Assembly (NCBI RefSeq): GCF_002803075.1 | Contig: NZ_NNBK01000005.1 | Location: forward strand, 160,478 to 224,477 | DNA length: 64,000 nt | Reading direction: 5' to 3' | Source: Streptomyces sp. CB01373 | GTDB lineage: Bacteria > Actinomycetota > Actinomycetes > Streptomycetales > Streptomycetaceae | Shown: piece by piece, positions 8,846-17,637 of the stretch | Layout of the letters: each line of letters opens with the position of its first letter | How positions within the stretch are numbered: the stretch's first letter is position 1 | Made by a program: the position numbers and the translations under genes | Notes under the pieces: generated by a model | What the model saw: the letters and a program-made list of their open reading frames with translations, nothing else | What the model was told of the DNA's origin: nothing | Database searches by the model: none

Positions 8846-9009
8846 TGCTGTGACCGGAAAGGTTCACCGGCTCGCGGCGTCCGGTGCGGCACCTCGCCGC
8901 GTTGTCGCATCACCCGAGTACATCCAGTACGCGGGCGATGCTCCGCCTTGCGATGTACCGCACCGGACGCCGCGAGCTTTCCGGCAAACCTTTCCGGCCA
9001 CAGCACTAG
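8842..9009. mobile_element. MITE A: ~160-bp palindromic element with CTAG target duplication
   Basis: A 160-bp non-coding body lies between two CTAG copies (8842-8845, 9006-9009). Its ends are inverted repeats: TGCTGTGACCGGAAAGGTT on the left, the same with one mismatch on the right in reverse complement, followed by a second complementary block around GCTCGCGGCGTCCGGTGCGG. No open frame of coding character is present. The core (about 8873-8985) is homologous to that of MITE B. CTAG fits the 4-bp YTAR target reported for IS701-family elements, so a transposase of that type may mobilise it in trans. Confidence 0.8.
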
Positions 9010-9070
9010 AGGGAAGTCCGCGACGACGTCGGGCGCGCGGTGAGCCGTCCCGAGCTCGTGGGTCCGGCGG

Positions 9071-9700
9071 TCAGTGCCCCCGGCCGGTGACAGGCTCGCG
9101 CCACATCGGCCACATCCGGGGGCCGTCCGGGAGGTCGAGGGTGTGGTCGGCGAAGGTGAAGCCCAGGCGTTCGTAGAGCTTCGTGCTGCGCTCGCTGCTG
9201 GCCTCCAAGTAGGCGGGCAGGCCCTCGCGGTCGCAGCGGTCGAGGACGTGCTGGACGAGGGTGCTGCCCAGGCCCTCGCCCTGGTGGGCCGGTGCGACGC
9301 CGATCATCCACAGGTACTCGTGGGCGCGGTCCGCCGGATGGGAGTCGGCCATCAGCCGGGCGATCTCCTCGACCCGCGGGTTCGCCGGGTCGACGCTCTC
9401 GCGCAGCCGTACGGCGTCGTCGGCGTCCTCCGAGCCTCCCCCGCCGTCCGGGCCGTCGCCGTCGGCCGCCGGCATCGACAGCCACAGGGCGCACGCCGTG
9501 CCGTCCTCGGTCACGTCGATCCGGCCCTCGGCGAGCACGATGTCGGTGAAGGCGGCCATCAGCCGGTGGTGGGTCGTACGGCGGTACTCACGCTCCGGGA
9601 AGACCCAGCCGCTCACCGGGTCGTCCTGGAAGGCCTCGTCCAGCAGCCGCACGACCAGTTCCCGGTCGCCTTCCCCCGCCGCCCGGATCCCCACGCCCAT
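9071..9700 (-). CDS. GNAT-family N-acetyltransferase
   Basis: 209 residues. The acetyl-CoA loop is visible as WMIGVAPAHQGEGLGSTLVQHVL (Q/RxxGxG/A type), followed by AYLEASSERSTKLYERLGF, the usual beta6-alpha4 signature. A Gly/Asp-rich loop (DGDGPDGGGGSEDADD) is inserted in the middle and is probably disordered. The ATG chosen has GAGGGGG 8 nt upstream; the open frame runs 24 codons further up without a ribosome site. The acceptor is unknown. It is convergent with the methyltransferase, with MITE A between them. Confidence 0.87.
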   Translation of the reverse strand: MGVGIRAAGEGDRELVVRLLDEAFQDDPVSGWVFPEREYRRTTHHRLMAAFTDIVLAEGRIDVTEDGTACALWLSMPAADGDGPDGGGGSEDADDAVRLRESVDPANPRVEEIARLMADSHPADRAHEYLWMIGVAPAHQGEGLGSTLVQHVLDRCDREGLPAYLEASSERSTKLYERLGFTFADHTLDLPDGPRMWPMWREPVTGRGH

Positions 9701-9873
9701 GGTCCGCCCCCTCAACTCAAGTACCGCTCGAAATAAGGGAGTTGAGCCTAGCGAAAGAGGCGGGCCCCGCACACCGTGGGGCAGTGCGGGGTCCGCCGCG
9801 CCGGAGCCGCCGGCGGCCGTACGGGGTCAGGAGCCGTACGGGCCCGGTGGCTCCGGGGTCTTCTCCGGCGGGG

Positions 9874-11049
9874 TCAGCTGGAGCGTCTGGTCACGAACTC
9901 GGCCAGGGCCAGCAGTCCGCCGGCGTTCGCCGGATCCGGTACGGCGCGGGCCAGGTCGGCCACGGCCCTGGCCATCCGGTCGGCCGCCTGGGCCTGCGCC
10001 CAGTCCCGCCCACCGGCCCGCTCCACCACCAGCGCCAGGTACTCCTCCTCCCCCTCCTGGTGTGGCCGGGCGTACAGCTCGGCCAGTTCGGCCGCGTCCG
10101 GGGTGCCGGAGGTCAGCGCGGCGACCACCGGCAAGGACTTCTTACGGGCGGCGAGGTCGGCACCGGCCGGTTTCCCGGTGCGGGCCGGGTCGCCCCATAT
10201 GCCGATCACGTCGTCGATCAGCTGGAAGGCGAGCCCCGCCTGCCGGCCGAACGCGTCCAGCGCCTCGACCTCCTCCTCCCCCGCCCCCGCGTACAGGCCC
10301 CCCACGGCACAGGCGCAGCCGAGCAGCGCGCCCGTCTTGGCCTCGGCCATGGCGAGCACCTCGGCGAGTGTGACCTCGCCGGGAGCGCGCCGTTCCAAGG
10401 CGGTGTCCGTCCGCTGGCCCTCGCAGAGTTCGACGACGCAGCCCGCGAGCCGGGCGGCGGCGGCCGGTGACGCCGGATGCGGGTTCTCGGCGAGCAGTCC
10501 AAGGGCCAGCGCCTGGAGCGCGTCCCCGGCGAGGATCGCGTCGTTCTCGCCGAACACCGTCCACGCCGTGGGCCGGTGCCTCCGGGTGACGTCCCGGTCC
10601 ATCACGTCGTCGTGCAGCAGCGTGAAGTTGTGGACCAGCTCGACCGCCGCCGCGGCCCGCGCCGCCACCGCCCGGGCGGGCGGCCCGCCGAGCGCGGTCG
10701 CCGCCGTGAGGACCAGTGCCGGGCGGATCGCCTTGCCGCCGTTGCCCGCGGCCGGGGTGCCGTCCGCGTGCTCCCAGCCGAAGTGGTAGCGCGCGATCCG
10801 GCGCATCGAGACGGGCAGGGAGGCGACGGCCGCACGCAGTTCGGGGTCGACCGACGCCCGGGAGCGTTCGAGGATCACCGCCGCGTCGTGTCCGTCGGGC
10901 GCGGCCGGGCCGCCCGCCCAACCGGGGGCGGCGCGGGGGAGAAGGCTCTCGGCGGAGCCGGGTCCCGCCGGCCGCTCGGCCCCCGCGGGGCGGGGCACGC
11001 CGGTCGGGCGCCGCGTCGCCTCCGTCATGAACTCAACCATCCGATCCAC
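9874..11049 (-). CDS. Isoprenyl (polyprenyl) diphosphate synthase, probable encapsulin cargo
   Basis: 391 residues. The enzyme condenses IPP with allylic diphosphates. FTLLHDDVMDRDVTRR is the first Asp-rich motif and FQLIDDVIGIWGDPARTGK the second, in the GGPP/FPP synthase order. The first ~60 residues are Pro/Gly/Ala-rich and look disordered, unlike free-standing synthases; in family-2 encapsulin systems such tails load cargo into the shell. It lies 117 nt downstream of eshA on the same strand, supporting that role. The GTG start follows GGGGGAT; ATGs 9 and 21 nt later are possible. Chain length is not readable. Confidence 0.9.
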   Translation of the reverse strand: MDRMVEFMTEATRRPTGVPRPAGAERPAGPGSAESLLPRAAPGWAGGPAAPDGHDAAVILERSRASVDPELRAAVASLPVSMRRIARYHFGWEHADGTPAAGNGGKAIRPALVLTAATALGGPPARAVAARAAAAVELVHNFTLLHDDVMDRDVTRRHRPTAWTVFGENDAILAGDALQALALGLLAENPHPASPAAAARLAGCVVELCEGQRTDTALERRAPGEVTLAEVLAMAEAKTGALLGCACAVGGLYAGAGEEEVEALDAFGRQAGLAFQLIDDVIGIWGDPARTGKPAGADLAARKKSLPVVAALTSGTPDAAELAELYARPHQEGEEEYLALVVERAGGRDWAQAQAADRMARAVADLARAVPDPANAGGLLALAEFVTRRSS

Positions 11050-11124
11050 ATCCGATCCCCCGCGAAGAGACCGCGGACGGTGGCGCTTCCGCAGCCGGAA
11101 CTGGGCGCGTCCCCCGGGGGTGTA

Positions 11125-11143
11125 CCCGGCCCGGCGGGCCGGG
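11125..11143 (-). terminator. Short hairpin between eshA and the isoprenyl synthase gene
   Basis: CCCGGCCC pairs with GGGCCGGG over a 3-nt loop in the eshA-synthase spacer. It could attenuate read-through and set a shell-to-cargo ratio, or be incidental in such GC-rich DNA. Confidence 0.4.
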
Positions 11144-11166
11144 ACACCGGGAGCCGGCGCGTGTGG

Positions 11167-12573
11167 TCAGCGCCAACGGCCGACCTCGATGTTCTCCAGG
11201 ACTCCCAGCGCGTCCGGCACCAGCACCGCGGCCGAGAAGTAGGACGTGACCAGGTACTTGATGACCGCCTGCTCGTTGATGCCCATGAACCGCACGGACA
11301 GGCTCGGCTCGATCTCGTCGGGGATGCCCTTCGCGCGCAGCCCGATGACGCCCTGGTCCTCCTCGCCGGTGCGCAGGGCGATGATCGAACTGGTCCGCGC
11401 CTCGGTGACCGGGATCTTGTTGCACGGGAAGATCGGCACCCCGCGCCAGGTGGGGATGCGGTTGCCGCCCATGTCGATGGTCTCCGGGACCAGACCCCGC
11501 TTGTTCAGCTCGCGGCCGAACGCGGCGATCGCGCGCGGGTGGGCGAGGAACAGCTTGGTGCCGCGGCGCCGGCTGAGCAGCTCGTCCATGTCGTCGGGGC
11601 TCGGCACGCCGTCGTGCGGGTGGATCCGCTGGTCGTACTCGCAGTTGTGGAGCAGGCCGAAGTCGTGGTTGTTGATCAGCTCGTGCTCCTGGCGCTCCTT
11701 CAACGCCTCGACGGTCAGCCGGATCTGCTGCTCCGTCTGGTTCATCGGCTGGTTGTAGAGGTCGGTCACGCGTGTGTGCATGCGCAGGACGGTCTGCGCG
11801 ATGCTCAGTTCGTACTCGCGGGGGCTGGCCTCGTAGTCGACGAAGGTGTGCGGGATGTCCGGCTCACCGCTGTGTCCGGCGGCGAGTTCGACCGCCTTCT
11901 CCCCGTACCTGTTGGCGTTCTGGTCGGAGCTCGAGGCCTGCTGCCGGAGGTGGGCGCGCAGCGAGTCGGCGCGCTCGGCGATCTGCTCGACGTCGCGGCG
12001 GGACAGCACGAGGACGGTGCACGCGGTGTCCGCGCGGGCCGTGTACTCCCAGATGGCGTCCGGGTCGAGGAGAGCCTGATCGCCGAAGTACGCGCCGTTG
12101 GCGAGGACACCGAGGACCTGGTCGTCGCCGTAGGGGCCGGTGCCGACCTTCTGGACCCTGCCGTGCGCCAGCAGGTACACCTCCTCGGCCTGGCTGCCGA
12201 AGGAGGCGATGACCTGGCCCGCCTCGATCTCGCGCTGGCGGCAGCGCTGGGCGAGCTCCGAGAGCACGTCGTCGTCCTCGTAGTCCCGCAGCGCCGGCAG
12301 TTCGCCGAGCTCGGCCGGGATGACCTCGACGCGGTCGCCCGTCTTCACGAAGGTGATGCGGCCGTCGCCGACGGCGTAGGTGAGCCGCCGGTTCACCCGG
12401 TACGTGCCGCCCTGCACGTCGACCCAGGGCAGCATGCGCAGCAGCCAGCGCGAGCTGATCTCCTGCATCTGGGGAACGGACTTGGTGGTGGTGGCCAGGT
12501 TCCGCGCGGCCGCGGTGCCGAGGCTCTGCTGCGGCCGGTCCTGCTCCGTGCGGACCTCTTCGCCTACCGACAT
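11167..12573 (-). CDS. eshA: EshA: family-2B encapsulin shell protein with cyclic-nucleotide-binding insert
   Basis: 468 residues. The protein builds an icosahedral nanocompartment. The N-arm and E-loop part (residues ~1-85, [21 protein letters not shown] split) and the C-terminal HK97-like part (from ~225, [26 protein letters not shown]) flank a CNB domain at ~90-215 with [21 protein letters not shown] and FGDQALL. That split is the hallmark of family 2B. EshA of S. griseus and S. coelicolor was described as a cyclic-nucleotide-binding protein affecting development and antibiotic production. A ribosome site (GGGAGG) precedes the ATG. The adjacent isoprenyl synthase is the likely cargo. Confidence 0.93.
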   Translation of the reverse strand: MSVGEEVRTEQDRPQQSLGTAAARNLATTTKSVPQMQEISSRWLLRMLPWVDVQGGTYRVNRRLTYAVGDGRITFVKTGDRVEVIPAELGELPALRDYEDDDVLSELAQRCRQREIEAGQVIASFGSQAEEVYLLAHGRVQKVGTGPYGDDQVLGVLANGAYFGDQALLDPDAIWEYTARADTACTVLVLSRRDVEQIAERADSLRAHLRQQASSSDQNANRYGEKAVELAAGHSGEPDIPHTFVDYEASPREYELSIAQTVLRMHTRVTDLYNQPMNQTEQQIRLTVEALKERQEHELINNHDFGLLHNCEYDQRIHPHDGVPSPDDMDELLSRRRGTKLFLAHPRAIAAFGRELNKRGLVPETIDMGGNRIPTWRGVPIFPCNKIPVTEARTSSIIALRTGEEDQGVIGLRAKGIPDEIEPSLSVRFMGINEQAVIKYLVTSYFSAAVLVPDALGVLENIEVGRWR

Positions 12574-12793
12574 AGAGAATTGCCCTCCCGCTCATGCCCG
12601 GCACGCTCGGCCGTGCATCGATTTGCGTGCGCCAGCCTTCCAGCACGGAGCGTGGTCGTGCTATTACCCGAAAGAGCGGGAATGGATCACTGTCGCCGCG
12701 GGCAGAACTTGCGTTTCCCCTTTGCGTGACCAGCGGGTTCGCGGTGCCTCGCCGGCCGTGCCGCTTCCCGGGCCGGGCGGCGACAATGGCCGG

Positions 12794-13711
12794 GTGACCC
12801 GCTCCACCGCCCCCGGCCCCGCTGCGCTGTCCCCCCGGCTGCCCTCGCCCCTCCAGGAGGTCGCCGACGACCGGTTCACCCGTCGTGGACTGCGGCTGCT
12901 CCTGAAGCGCGACGATCTGATCCACCCGGAGCTGATCGGCAACAAGTGGCGCAAACTCGCCCCGAACCTGCGGGCCGCGGCCGGACGGACGGTCGTGACC
13001 TTCGGCGGCGCCTACTCCAACCACCTGCGCGCGACGGCCGCGGCGGGCCGCCTGCTGGGCCTGCCGACGGTCGGTGTGGTCCGCGGCCAGGAGCTGGCCG
13101 AGCGACCGCTGAACCCCTCCCTGGCGCGTTGCGCGGCCGACGGGATGCGGCTGCACTTCACCGACCGGGCGACGTACCGCCGCAAGGCCGAGCCGGAGAC
13201 GCTGGCGGCCCTGCTGCGGGCCGCGGGCGCCGAGGACGCCCATGTGGTACCCGAGGGCGGCAGCAACGCCCTGGCGGTACGCGGCTGCCGGGCCCTGGGC
13301 GAGGAGCTGGGCGAGCACGCGGACGTCGTCGCGCTGGCCTGCGGCACCGGCGGCACACTGGCCGGCCTGGCCGCCGGTCTCGCGCCCGGTCGGCGTGCCC
13401 TCGGCGTACCGGTCCTCCGGGGCGGTTTCCTGGCTGCGGACATCGAGGCCCTGCAGGAACGGGCCTTCGGCGCCCGGCGCGGCACGTGGTCGCTCGACGA
13501 GCGCTTCCACTTCGGCGGCTACGCCCGTGTCCCGGCCGAACTCGACGCCTTCGCGGAGGACTTCACCGCCCGGCACGGCGTCCCCGTCGAACGCCTCTAC
13601 GTCGCCAAACTGCTGTACGGCCTGGTCACCCTGGCCGCCGAGGACGCCTTCCCGCGCGGTACGGCGATCGCCGCGATCATCACGGGCACCCCTTTCCCGC
13701 CGACAGCCTGA
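12794..13711 (+). CDS. PLP-dependent ACC deaminase / D-cysteine desulfhydrase family enzyme
   Basis: 305 residues of the tryptophan-synthase-beta fold. LIHPELIGNKWRKLAPNL carries the PLP-binding Lys, TFGGAYSNHLRATAAAG the substrate-carboxylate loop, and LACGTGGTLAGLAAG the phosphate-binding Gly loop. The length fits the family (about 300-340). ACC deaminase and D-cysteine desulfhydrase cannot be separated by eye; the neighbourhood does not decide it. The GTG start looks leaderless: GACAAT (12782-12787) ends 6 nt before it. It is divergent from eshA. Confidence 0.85.
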   Translation: MTRSTAPGPAALSPRLPSPLQEVADDRFTRRGLRLLLKRDDLIHPELIGNKWRKLAPNLRAAAGRTVVTFGGAYSNHLRATAAAGRLLGLPTVGVVRGQELAERPLNPSLARCAADGMRLHFTDRATYRRKAEPETLAALLRAAGAEDAHVVPEGGSNALAVRGCRALGEELGEHADVVALACGTGGTLAGLAAGLAPGRRALGVPVLRGGFLAADIEALQERAFGARRGTWSLDERFHFGGYARVPAELDAFAEDFTARHGVPVERLYVAKLLYGLVTLAAEDAFPRGTAIAAIITGTPFPPTA

Positions 13712-13850
13712 ACCGCCCGGCACCACAACGCCGCCACCGGGCCATCACGCCCGTACCCCGGCACCCCGGCACCCCGGCACCCGCCTGAGCCGCCCGGGCC
13801 CCTCACTCCCCGTCCCGGCGCCCGCACAACCACCCGGCCCGCCCGTCCCC

Positions 13851-15446
13851 TCACGCCGCCTCTCGATAGGCAGCCGCCTCCTCCAGGTCGAGCCTGCGCA
13901 GCAAGGTGCGCAGCATTTCGTCGTCGATGTAGCGGCCGTCGCGGAGGCGCACGAAGACCTCGCGCTCGGCGCCGATCACGTCGCGGGACAGGCGGCGGTA
14001 GGTGTCGTCGACCGACTCGCCGGTCACCGGGTTGGCCTGGCCGAGGCGCTCCCAGACGGAGTTGCGGCGGCGCTCCAGGACCGTGCGGAGGCGGTCGGCG
14101 AGCGGCGGGGGCAGGGCGTTGCGCTCGTCGGCCAGGAGTTCCTCCAGGCGGCGCTCGGCGGCCAGGGACGCCTGTGCCTGCGCGTTCGCCTCGGCCAGGG
14201 TCTCCGCCCGCGTGTCACGGTCGGGGAACTTCAGCAGCCGGATCAGCGGCGGCAGTGTCAGGCCCTGCACCACCAGGGTCCCGATGACCGTCGTGAAAGT
14301 CAGGAAGAGCAGCAGGTTCCGTTTCGGGAAGGGCCCGCCGTCGTGGAGCGTGACCGGGATCGAGAAGGCGATGGCCAGGGACACCACGCCCCGCATCCCG
14401 GCCCACGCGGTGACCATCGCGCCCCTCCAGGTGGGATTCTCCTCGCGCTCCCGGATGCGCCGGGACAGCAGCCGGGGCAGGAACGCCGCCGGGTACACCC
14501 AAACGAACCGGGCGGCGACGACCACCAGGAAGACGGCGACCGCGTACCAGGCCGCCTCGGGTCCCGAGTACGTCCCGAGGCCCCCGAGGACGACCGGGAG
14601 CTGAAGTCCGATGAGGGCGAACACCGACGACTCCAGGACGAACGCCACCATCTTCCACACGGCCTCCTCCTGGAGCCGGGTGGCGAAGTCGACCTCCCAG
14701 GCGCGGTGCCCGAGGTAGAGGGCTACGGTGACGACGGCGAGGACCCCGGAGGCGTGCACCTGCTCGGCGACGCCGTAGGCGACGAACGGGATCAGCAGGG
14801 AGAGCGTGTTCTGCAGCAGTGCCTCCTTCAGGTGGGTGCGCAGCCAGTGCAGCGGCGCCATCACCACCAGGCCGATGCCGACGCCGCCGATCGCCGCGAT
14901 CAGGAACTCCCCCACGCCGCCCGCCCAGGTCGCGCCCTCGCCGACGGCGGCGGCCAGCGCCACCCGGTAGGCGGTGATCGCGGTGGCGTCGTTGAGCAGG
15001 GACTCGCCCTGGAGGATCGTGGTGATCCGCGAGGGCAGCCCGACCCGCCGGGCCACGGCCGTCGCCGCGACCGCGTCCGGCGGCGCCACCACCGCGCCCA
15101 GCACCAGCGCCGCGGTCAGCGGCAGCCCCGGCACGAGCAGGTACGCGGCCCAGCCGACCACGAAGGTCGCGAACAGCACGTAGCCGACGGAGAGCAGCGC
15201 CACGGGGCGCAGTTGCGCGCGCAGGTCGAGGTAGGAGCTGTCACTGGCGGAGGTGTACAGCAGCGGCGGCAGCAGCAGGGGCAGGACCACGCCGGGATCG
15301 AGGGCGTAGGCGGGGACCCCGGGGACGTAGGAGACCGCCAGTCCCGCCGCGACCAGCAGCAGGGGCGCCGGTACGGGGGTGCGCCGGGCGACCCCGGCCA
15401 CCGCGGCGCTGCCCGCCACCAGGAACAGCAGCGGCACTACGTCCAT
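13851..15446 (-). CDS. CPA1-family Na+/H+ antiporter
   Basis: 531 residues from the ATG chosen (MDVVPLLFLVAG), preceded by GAGGA. About 12 membrane spans occupy residues 1-410; ALVLGAVVAPPDAVAATAVARRVGLPSRI and LQGESLLNDATAITAYRVAL are the ion-site helices of NhaP/NHE-type exchangers (the Asp of the ND pair is present). A soluble C-terminal tail of ~120 residues (EANAQAQASLAAERRLEELLADERNAL onward) is helical and charged, probably regulatory. A 77-bp divergent spacer separates it from the UBP zinc-finger gene, a pairing that suggests joint control or interaction. Confidence 0.92.
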   Translation of the reverse strand: MDVVPLLFLVAGSAAVAGVARRTPVPAPLLLVAAGLAVSYVPGVPAYALDPGVVLPLLLPPLLYTSASDSSYLDLRAQLRPVALLSVGYVLFATFVVGWAAYLLVPGLPLTAALVLGAVVAPPDAVAATAVARRVGLPSRITTILQGESLLNDATAITAYRVALAAAVGEGATWAGGVGEFLIAAIGGVGIGLVVMAPLHWLRTHLKEALLQNTLSLLIPFVAYGVAEQVHASGVLAVVTVALYLGHRAWEVDFATRLQEEAVWKMVAFVLESSVFALIGLQLPVVLGGLGTYSGPEAAWYAVAVFLVVVAARFVWVYPAAFLPRLLSRRIREREENPTWRGAMVTAWAGMRGVVSLAIAFSIPVTLHDGGPFPKRNLLLFLTFTTVIGTLVVQGLTLPPLIRLLKFPDRDTRAETLAEANAQAQASLAAERRLEELLADERNALPPPLADRLRTVLERRRNSVWERLGQANPVTGESVDDTYRRLSRDVIGAEREVFVRLRDGRYIDDEMLRTLLRRLDLEEAAAYREAA

Positions 15447-15523
15447 GGTCCTCGCCCACCCGTCGTTCGTCGCCCGGCCGCTTTCCGCGCGGTCCCCCGC
15501 ACGAGCGTCGTAATCTGGCAATC

Positions 15524-15784
15524 ATGAAACAGTGCACGCACGCCGGCACGCTGCCGCACCCGGAGCCCGTGCCCGAGTGCGAGACGTGTCCGGAGTGCCT
15601 GGCGGACGGCACGCATCCGGTGCAGTTGCGGCTGTGCCTGTCCTGTGGCCACGTCGGATGCTGCGACTCGTCACCGGGACAGCATGCGACCAAGCATTAC
15701 AAGGACACCGGGCACCCGGTGATGCGGACCTTCGAGCCCGGCGAGGACTGGCGCTGGTGCTTCGTGGACCACGTGCTCGTGTGA
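15524..15784 (+). CDS. Small UBP-type zinc-finger protein
   Basis: 86 residues, essentially one ZnF-UBP domain: ECETCPECLADG, LRLCLSCGHVGCCDSS and HATKHYKDTGHPVMRTFEPGEDWRWC carry the Cys/His set. In eukaryotes this fold binds the C-terminal tail of ubiquitin; the bacterial role is not established. The ATG appears leaderless, 7 nt after TAATCT (15511-15516). It is divergent from a CPA1 antiporter with a long cytoplasmic tail, so it may bind that tail; this is inference from position only. Confidence 0.88.
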   Translation: MKQCTHAGTLPHPEPVPECETCPECLADGTHPVQLRLCLSCGHVGCCDSSPGQHATKHYKDTGHPVMRTFEPGEDWRWCFVDHVLV

Positions 15785-15800
15785 CCGGAACCGGGGGACG

Positions 15801-15825
15801 GTTCGACCGTCTGACGTCTGGGTAC
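15801..15825 (+). promoter_or_regulatory. SigB/SigH-type stress promoter candidate upstream of prsH-sigH
   Basis: GTTC (15801-15804), 15-nt spacer, GGGTAC (15820-15825). This matches the GTTT-N14-16-GGGTAC pattern of Streptomyces SigB-like sigma factors and would give an autoregulated sigH operon. It lies ~205 nt before the prsH start. Confidence 0.55.
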
Positions 15826-16031
15826 GTCAACCCGGCGCCCGCCGTTCCCATTTGGGCCCGCAGACCCCTAGCCACGGAGCGTATCCGTAGCTTTACTATG
15901 AGTGACAGCAAGGGTCGGGGCCCCGGGACAGGAAGGCCGGGCGCGCGGTAGCGTCACCGCTGAACCATGTATCGCGTTGTCCGGGGGATGCCCCCGGCCC
16001 TGAGAGAGCTTGTACCACCTTGGAGGTGAGG

Positions 16032-16448
16032 GTGTCCCAGATCGCAGGCGAGCCCGTGGCGAACCAGGACTTCGTGGAGGTCCGGCTGCCGGCTGCGGGT
16101 GCCTACCTGTCGGTGCTGCGGACGGCCACGGCCGGCCTCGCGGCCCGTTTGGACTTCACCCTCGACGAGATCGAGGACCTGCGCATCGCGGTCGACGAGG
16201 CCTGCGCGATCCTGCTCCAGCAGGCCGTGCCCGGCTCGGTGCTCAGCTGCGTCTTCCGGCTGGTCGACGACTCGCTCGAGGTCACTGTCTCGGCCCCGAC
16301 GACGGACGGTCACGCGCCTTCGCGGGACACGTTCGCCTGGACCGTCCTGTCCGCGCTCGCGGGCAAGGTCTCCTCCGCCGTGGACGACGACAGGACCGTG
16401 TCGATCAGCCTCTACAAACAGCGCGGCGCGGGACCCGGGCCGGCGTGA
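16032..16448 (+). CDS. prsH: Anti-sigma factor of the SpoIIAB/RsbW type, antagonist of SigH
   Basis: 138 residues with a GHKL ATPase-like fold: FTLDEIEDLRIAVDEACAILL contains the N-box-like DEAC. Such proteins hold the cognate sigma factor in the cytoplasm and release it through an anti-anti-sigma switch. GTG was chosen because GGAGG lies 5-9 nt upstream; a TTG 12 nt earlier sits in that ribosome site. Its stop (TGA) overlaps the sigH start (GTGA), so the pair is co-translated. Gene order matches S. coelicolor prsH (ushX)-sigH. Confidence 0.88.
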   Translation: MSQIAGEPVANQDFVEVRLPAAGAYLSVLRTATAGLAARLDFTLDEIEDLRIAVDEACAILLQQAVPGSVLSCVFRLVDDSLEVTVSAPTTDGHAPSRDTFAWTVLSALAGKVSSAVDDDRTVSISLYKQRGAGPGPA

Positions 16449-17581
16449 GGAACGGGGACGGTCCGGTGCGGGACGAAGAGCGCGGCACACGGGAGCTGCC
16501 CGAGGGCGGGCCCCCGGCGCGCGCGGACGGGGCCGGGGCTCCGGGCGGGGCCGCCCGGGGCGGTCCGGCCGCGGCCCGGCGCGCGGCGGACGGTATCGAC
16601 GGCATCCCGGAGCAGGCCAGGCCGCACCCGGAGGACGAGCCGCTGGTCGCCGGCCACGGCGGTCCTCCCCCTCACGGGGACTCCTCCCGTTCGAGCGAAG
16701 GCGAGAACGCGGGGAAGGAGGCGAGGGCTCGGGGAAGGGCGACGGGCGGGACGATGAGCGAGCACGAGCGCAACGGCGAGGACGGGTCGCGCGCCGCCCC
16801 GATCGTGCACAACGCGCGGCACGACCCTCATGACCGCAGTGGCGCACGTGCGATGTTCGTCCAGCTGCGCGCCCTGCAGGAGGGCAGCCCGCAGTACGCC
16901 GAGCTGCGCAACCAGCTGGTCCGCATGCACCTGCCGCTCGTCGAGCACCTCGCGCGCCGCTTCCGCAACCGCGGCGAGCCGCTGGACGACCTCACCCAGG
17001 TCGCCACCATCGGCCTGATCAAGTCGGTCGACCGGTTCGACCCGGACCGCGGCGTGGAGTTCTCCACGTACGCCACCCCGACGGTCGTCGGCGAGATCAA
17101 GCGGCACTTCCGGGACAAGGGCTGGGCGGTGCGTGTGCCGCGCCGGCTCCAGGAGCTGCGCCTGGCGCTGACCACCGCGACGGCCGAGCTGTCCCAGCTC
17201 CACGGCCGCTCGCCCACGGTGCACGAGCTGGCGGAGAAGCTCGCCATCTCCGAGGAGGAGGTCCTGGAGGGCCTGGAGTCGGCCAACGCCTACTCCACGC
17301 TGTCCCTGGACGTCCCCGACACGGACGACGAGTCCCCGGCGGTCGCGGACACCCTCGGCGCCGAGGACGAGGCGCTGGAGGGCGTGGAGTACCGGGAGTC
17401 GCTGAAGCCGCTCCTTGAGGATCTCCCGCCGCGCGAGAAGCGGATCCTGCTGCTGCGCTTCTTCGGCAACATGACCCAGTCGCAGATCGCGCAGGAGGTC
17501 GGCATCTCGCAGATGCACGTCTCCCGGCTGCTGGCCCGCACACTGGCCCAGCTGCGGGAGAAGCTGCTCGTGGAGGAGTAG
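16445..17581 (+). CDS. sigH: Stress/osmotic RNA polymerase sigma factor SigH
   Basis: 378 residues from the GTG that overlaps the prsH stop; an internal ATG at 16754 with GGGCGGG upstream gives a 275-residue form. The core is a SigB/F/G-type sigma: DLTQVATIGLIKSVDRFDPDRGVEFSTYATP (region 2), VRVPRRLQELR (region 3) and MTQSQIAQEVGISQMHVSRLLARTLAQLR (region 4.2 helix-turn-helix). The first ~103 residues are Gly/Pro/Arg-rich with no domain. S. coelicolor SigH is known to exist in several sizes from alternative starts and processing, which fits. An upstream SigB-like promoter suggests autoregulation. Confidence 0.92.
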   Translation: MRNGDGPVRDEERGTRELPEGGPPARADGAGAPGGAARGGPAAARRAADGIDGIPEQARPHPEDEPLVAGHGGPPPHGDSSRSSEGENAGKEARARGRATGGTMSEHERNGEDGSRAAPIVHNARHDPHDRSGARAMFVQLRALQEGSPQYAELRNQLVRMHLPLVEHLARRFRNRGEPLDDLTQVATIGLIKSVDRFDPDRGVEFSTYATPTVVGEIKRHFRDKGWAVRVPRRLQELRLALTTATAELSQLHGRSPTVHELAEKLAISEEEVLEGLESANAYSTLSLDVPDTDDESPAVADTLGAEDEALEGVEYRESLKPLLEDLPPREKRILLLRFFGNMTQSQIAQEVGISQMHVSRLLARTLAQLREKLLVEE

Positions 17582-17606
17582 GAGAAGGAGGGATCGCGGG
17601 AACCGG

Positions 17607-17632
17607 GACGGCCGGGGCGGAGGCCGGCCGTC
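17607..17632. terminator. Hairpin between convergent sigH and a membrane-protein gene
   Basis: GACGGCCGG pairs with CCGGCCGTC over an 8-nt loop between the two stop codons; it can serve both strands. Confidence 0.55.
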
Positions 17633-17637
17633 ACCGG

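Noticed and set aside
13740..13790. Short CCCCGGCA tandem repeats after the PLP enzyme gene
   Set aside because: Only three imperfect copies in a C/G-rich spacer; no CRISPR or other array structure.
13242..15527. 761-codon + strand open frame across the antiporter gene
   Set aside because: Shadow of the antiporter; composition dominated by Gly/Arg/Gln/His, no recognisable fold.
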